5,708 bases of DNA from Candidatus Chloroheliales bacterium. GTDB lineage: Bacteria > Chloroflexota > Chloroflexia > QHBQ01. The stretch spans positions 1-5,708 of the forward strand of contig QHBQ01000390.1 in NCBI GenBank assembly GCA_003243865.1. Direction: 5' to 3'. The position numbers and the translations under genes are program-made. Below, one piece after another: positions 5,419 to 5,708 of the stretch. The notes beneath the pieces are model-generated. The model had not been told where the DNA came from and did no database searches. It saw only the letters and a program-made list of their open reading frames with translations. The number at the start of each line of letters is the position of its first letter. Position 1 is the first letter of the stretch.

Positions 5419-5708
5419 GTGGATCTGCAACTGATCGGCACCATCGTCGCGGTCATTCTTACCCTGATGGTCTACAGCTACCTGATTGGCGATAACCCGC
5501 TATATCGGCTGGCGCAGCACATCTTCGTCGGGGTCAGCGTTGGCTACATCACCCTGGTGGTCATCTACAACGTGATTGTGCCGTTCGTCGGTCGCGCCCT
5601 CGAAGACCGCCCCTGGCTCGACCGCGCGCTGCCGGTGTTGGCTCTGCTACTCGGCGTGCTGCTCTGGTTCAAGGTGGCTCGCCCCCGCAACATCTTCTCC
5701 AATGCGGT
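5419..5708 (+). CDS. Multi-helix membrane protein of unknown function (3' end outside window)
   Basis: The first 96 codons are open to the right edge. The start is GTG 5419, supported by GGAG (5408-5411) 7 nt upstream. Three hydrophobic segments are visible at about 5-23, 35-56 and 68-86, separated by IGDNPLYRLAQH and a charged RALEDRPWLDR loop. The first loop resembles the 'ENPxFRxAEHxFVGxxxGY' stretch I remember from uncharacterised membrane proteins encoded beside DUF6754 genes, so it is probably another component of the same cluster. No catalytic or transport motif is seen in the part present. It starts 115 nt after the zinc-ribbon gene, across a repeat-filled gap without a clear terminator, so it may share a transcript with the upstream genes. 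Confidence 0.8.
   Translation, partial: MDLQLIGTIVAVILTLMVYSYLIGDNPLYRLAQHIFVGVSVGYITLVVIYNVIVPFVGRALEDRPWLDRALPVLALLLGVLLWFKVARPRNIFSNA

Overview
This is a GC-rich bacterial window with every convincing gene on the + strand. The gene content and the A/T-rich heptamer repeats in the intergenic gaps suggest a member of the Chloroflexota (Chloroflexia or Anaerolineae type). That placement is an inference from remembered family distributions, not from a marker gene.

Layout. (1) Positions 1-615 hold the 3' end of a D-aminoacyl-tRNA deacylase gene (dtd), overlapped at its stop by a small two-helix membrane protein with a PH-like tail. (2) Positions 616-808 are a gap with a heptamer-repeat hairpin followed by two sigma70-type promoter candidates. 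The second, TTGACG-17 nt-TATACT, is very close to consensus. (3) From 818 to the right edge there are five co-oriented genes. They encode a short hydrophobic protein (105 aa), a DUF6754-type membrane-anchored protein (275 aa), a six-helix membrane protein (225 aa), a 789-799 aa protein, and the start of another multi-helix membrane protein cut by the window edge. The 789-799 aa protein combines a zinc ribbon, a long disordered linker carrying repeated Trp-Leu motifs, and two membrane segments flanking an extracytoplasmic domain. No known enzyme, transporter or secretion family is recognisable in these five.

How they may work together. Same strand, tight spacing (3 nt between the first two), one strong promoter ahead of the set, and the predominance of membrane proteins all fit a single envelope-associated complex of unknown function. 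The DUF6754 protein would expose a cytoplasmic domain. The large protein would place a zinc ribbon and its Trp-Leu linker in the cytoplasm and a roughly 230-residue domain outside. The small and multi-helix proteins would form the membrane part. This grouping is the most interesting content of the window.

The intergenic gaps are not empty. Three of them carry 7-bp repeats (GGATTAA, GATTAAA and GATTGTA types), two of which fold into long hairpins. Two gaps carry related palindrome-like elements that start GATTGGGCG and end CTACA. No tRNA, rRNA, CRISPR array, transposase or phage gene was seen.
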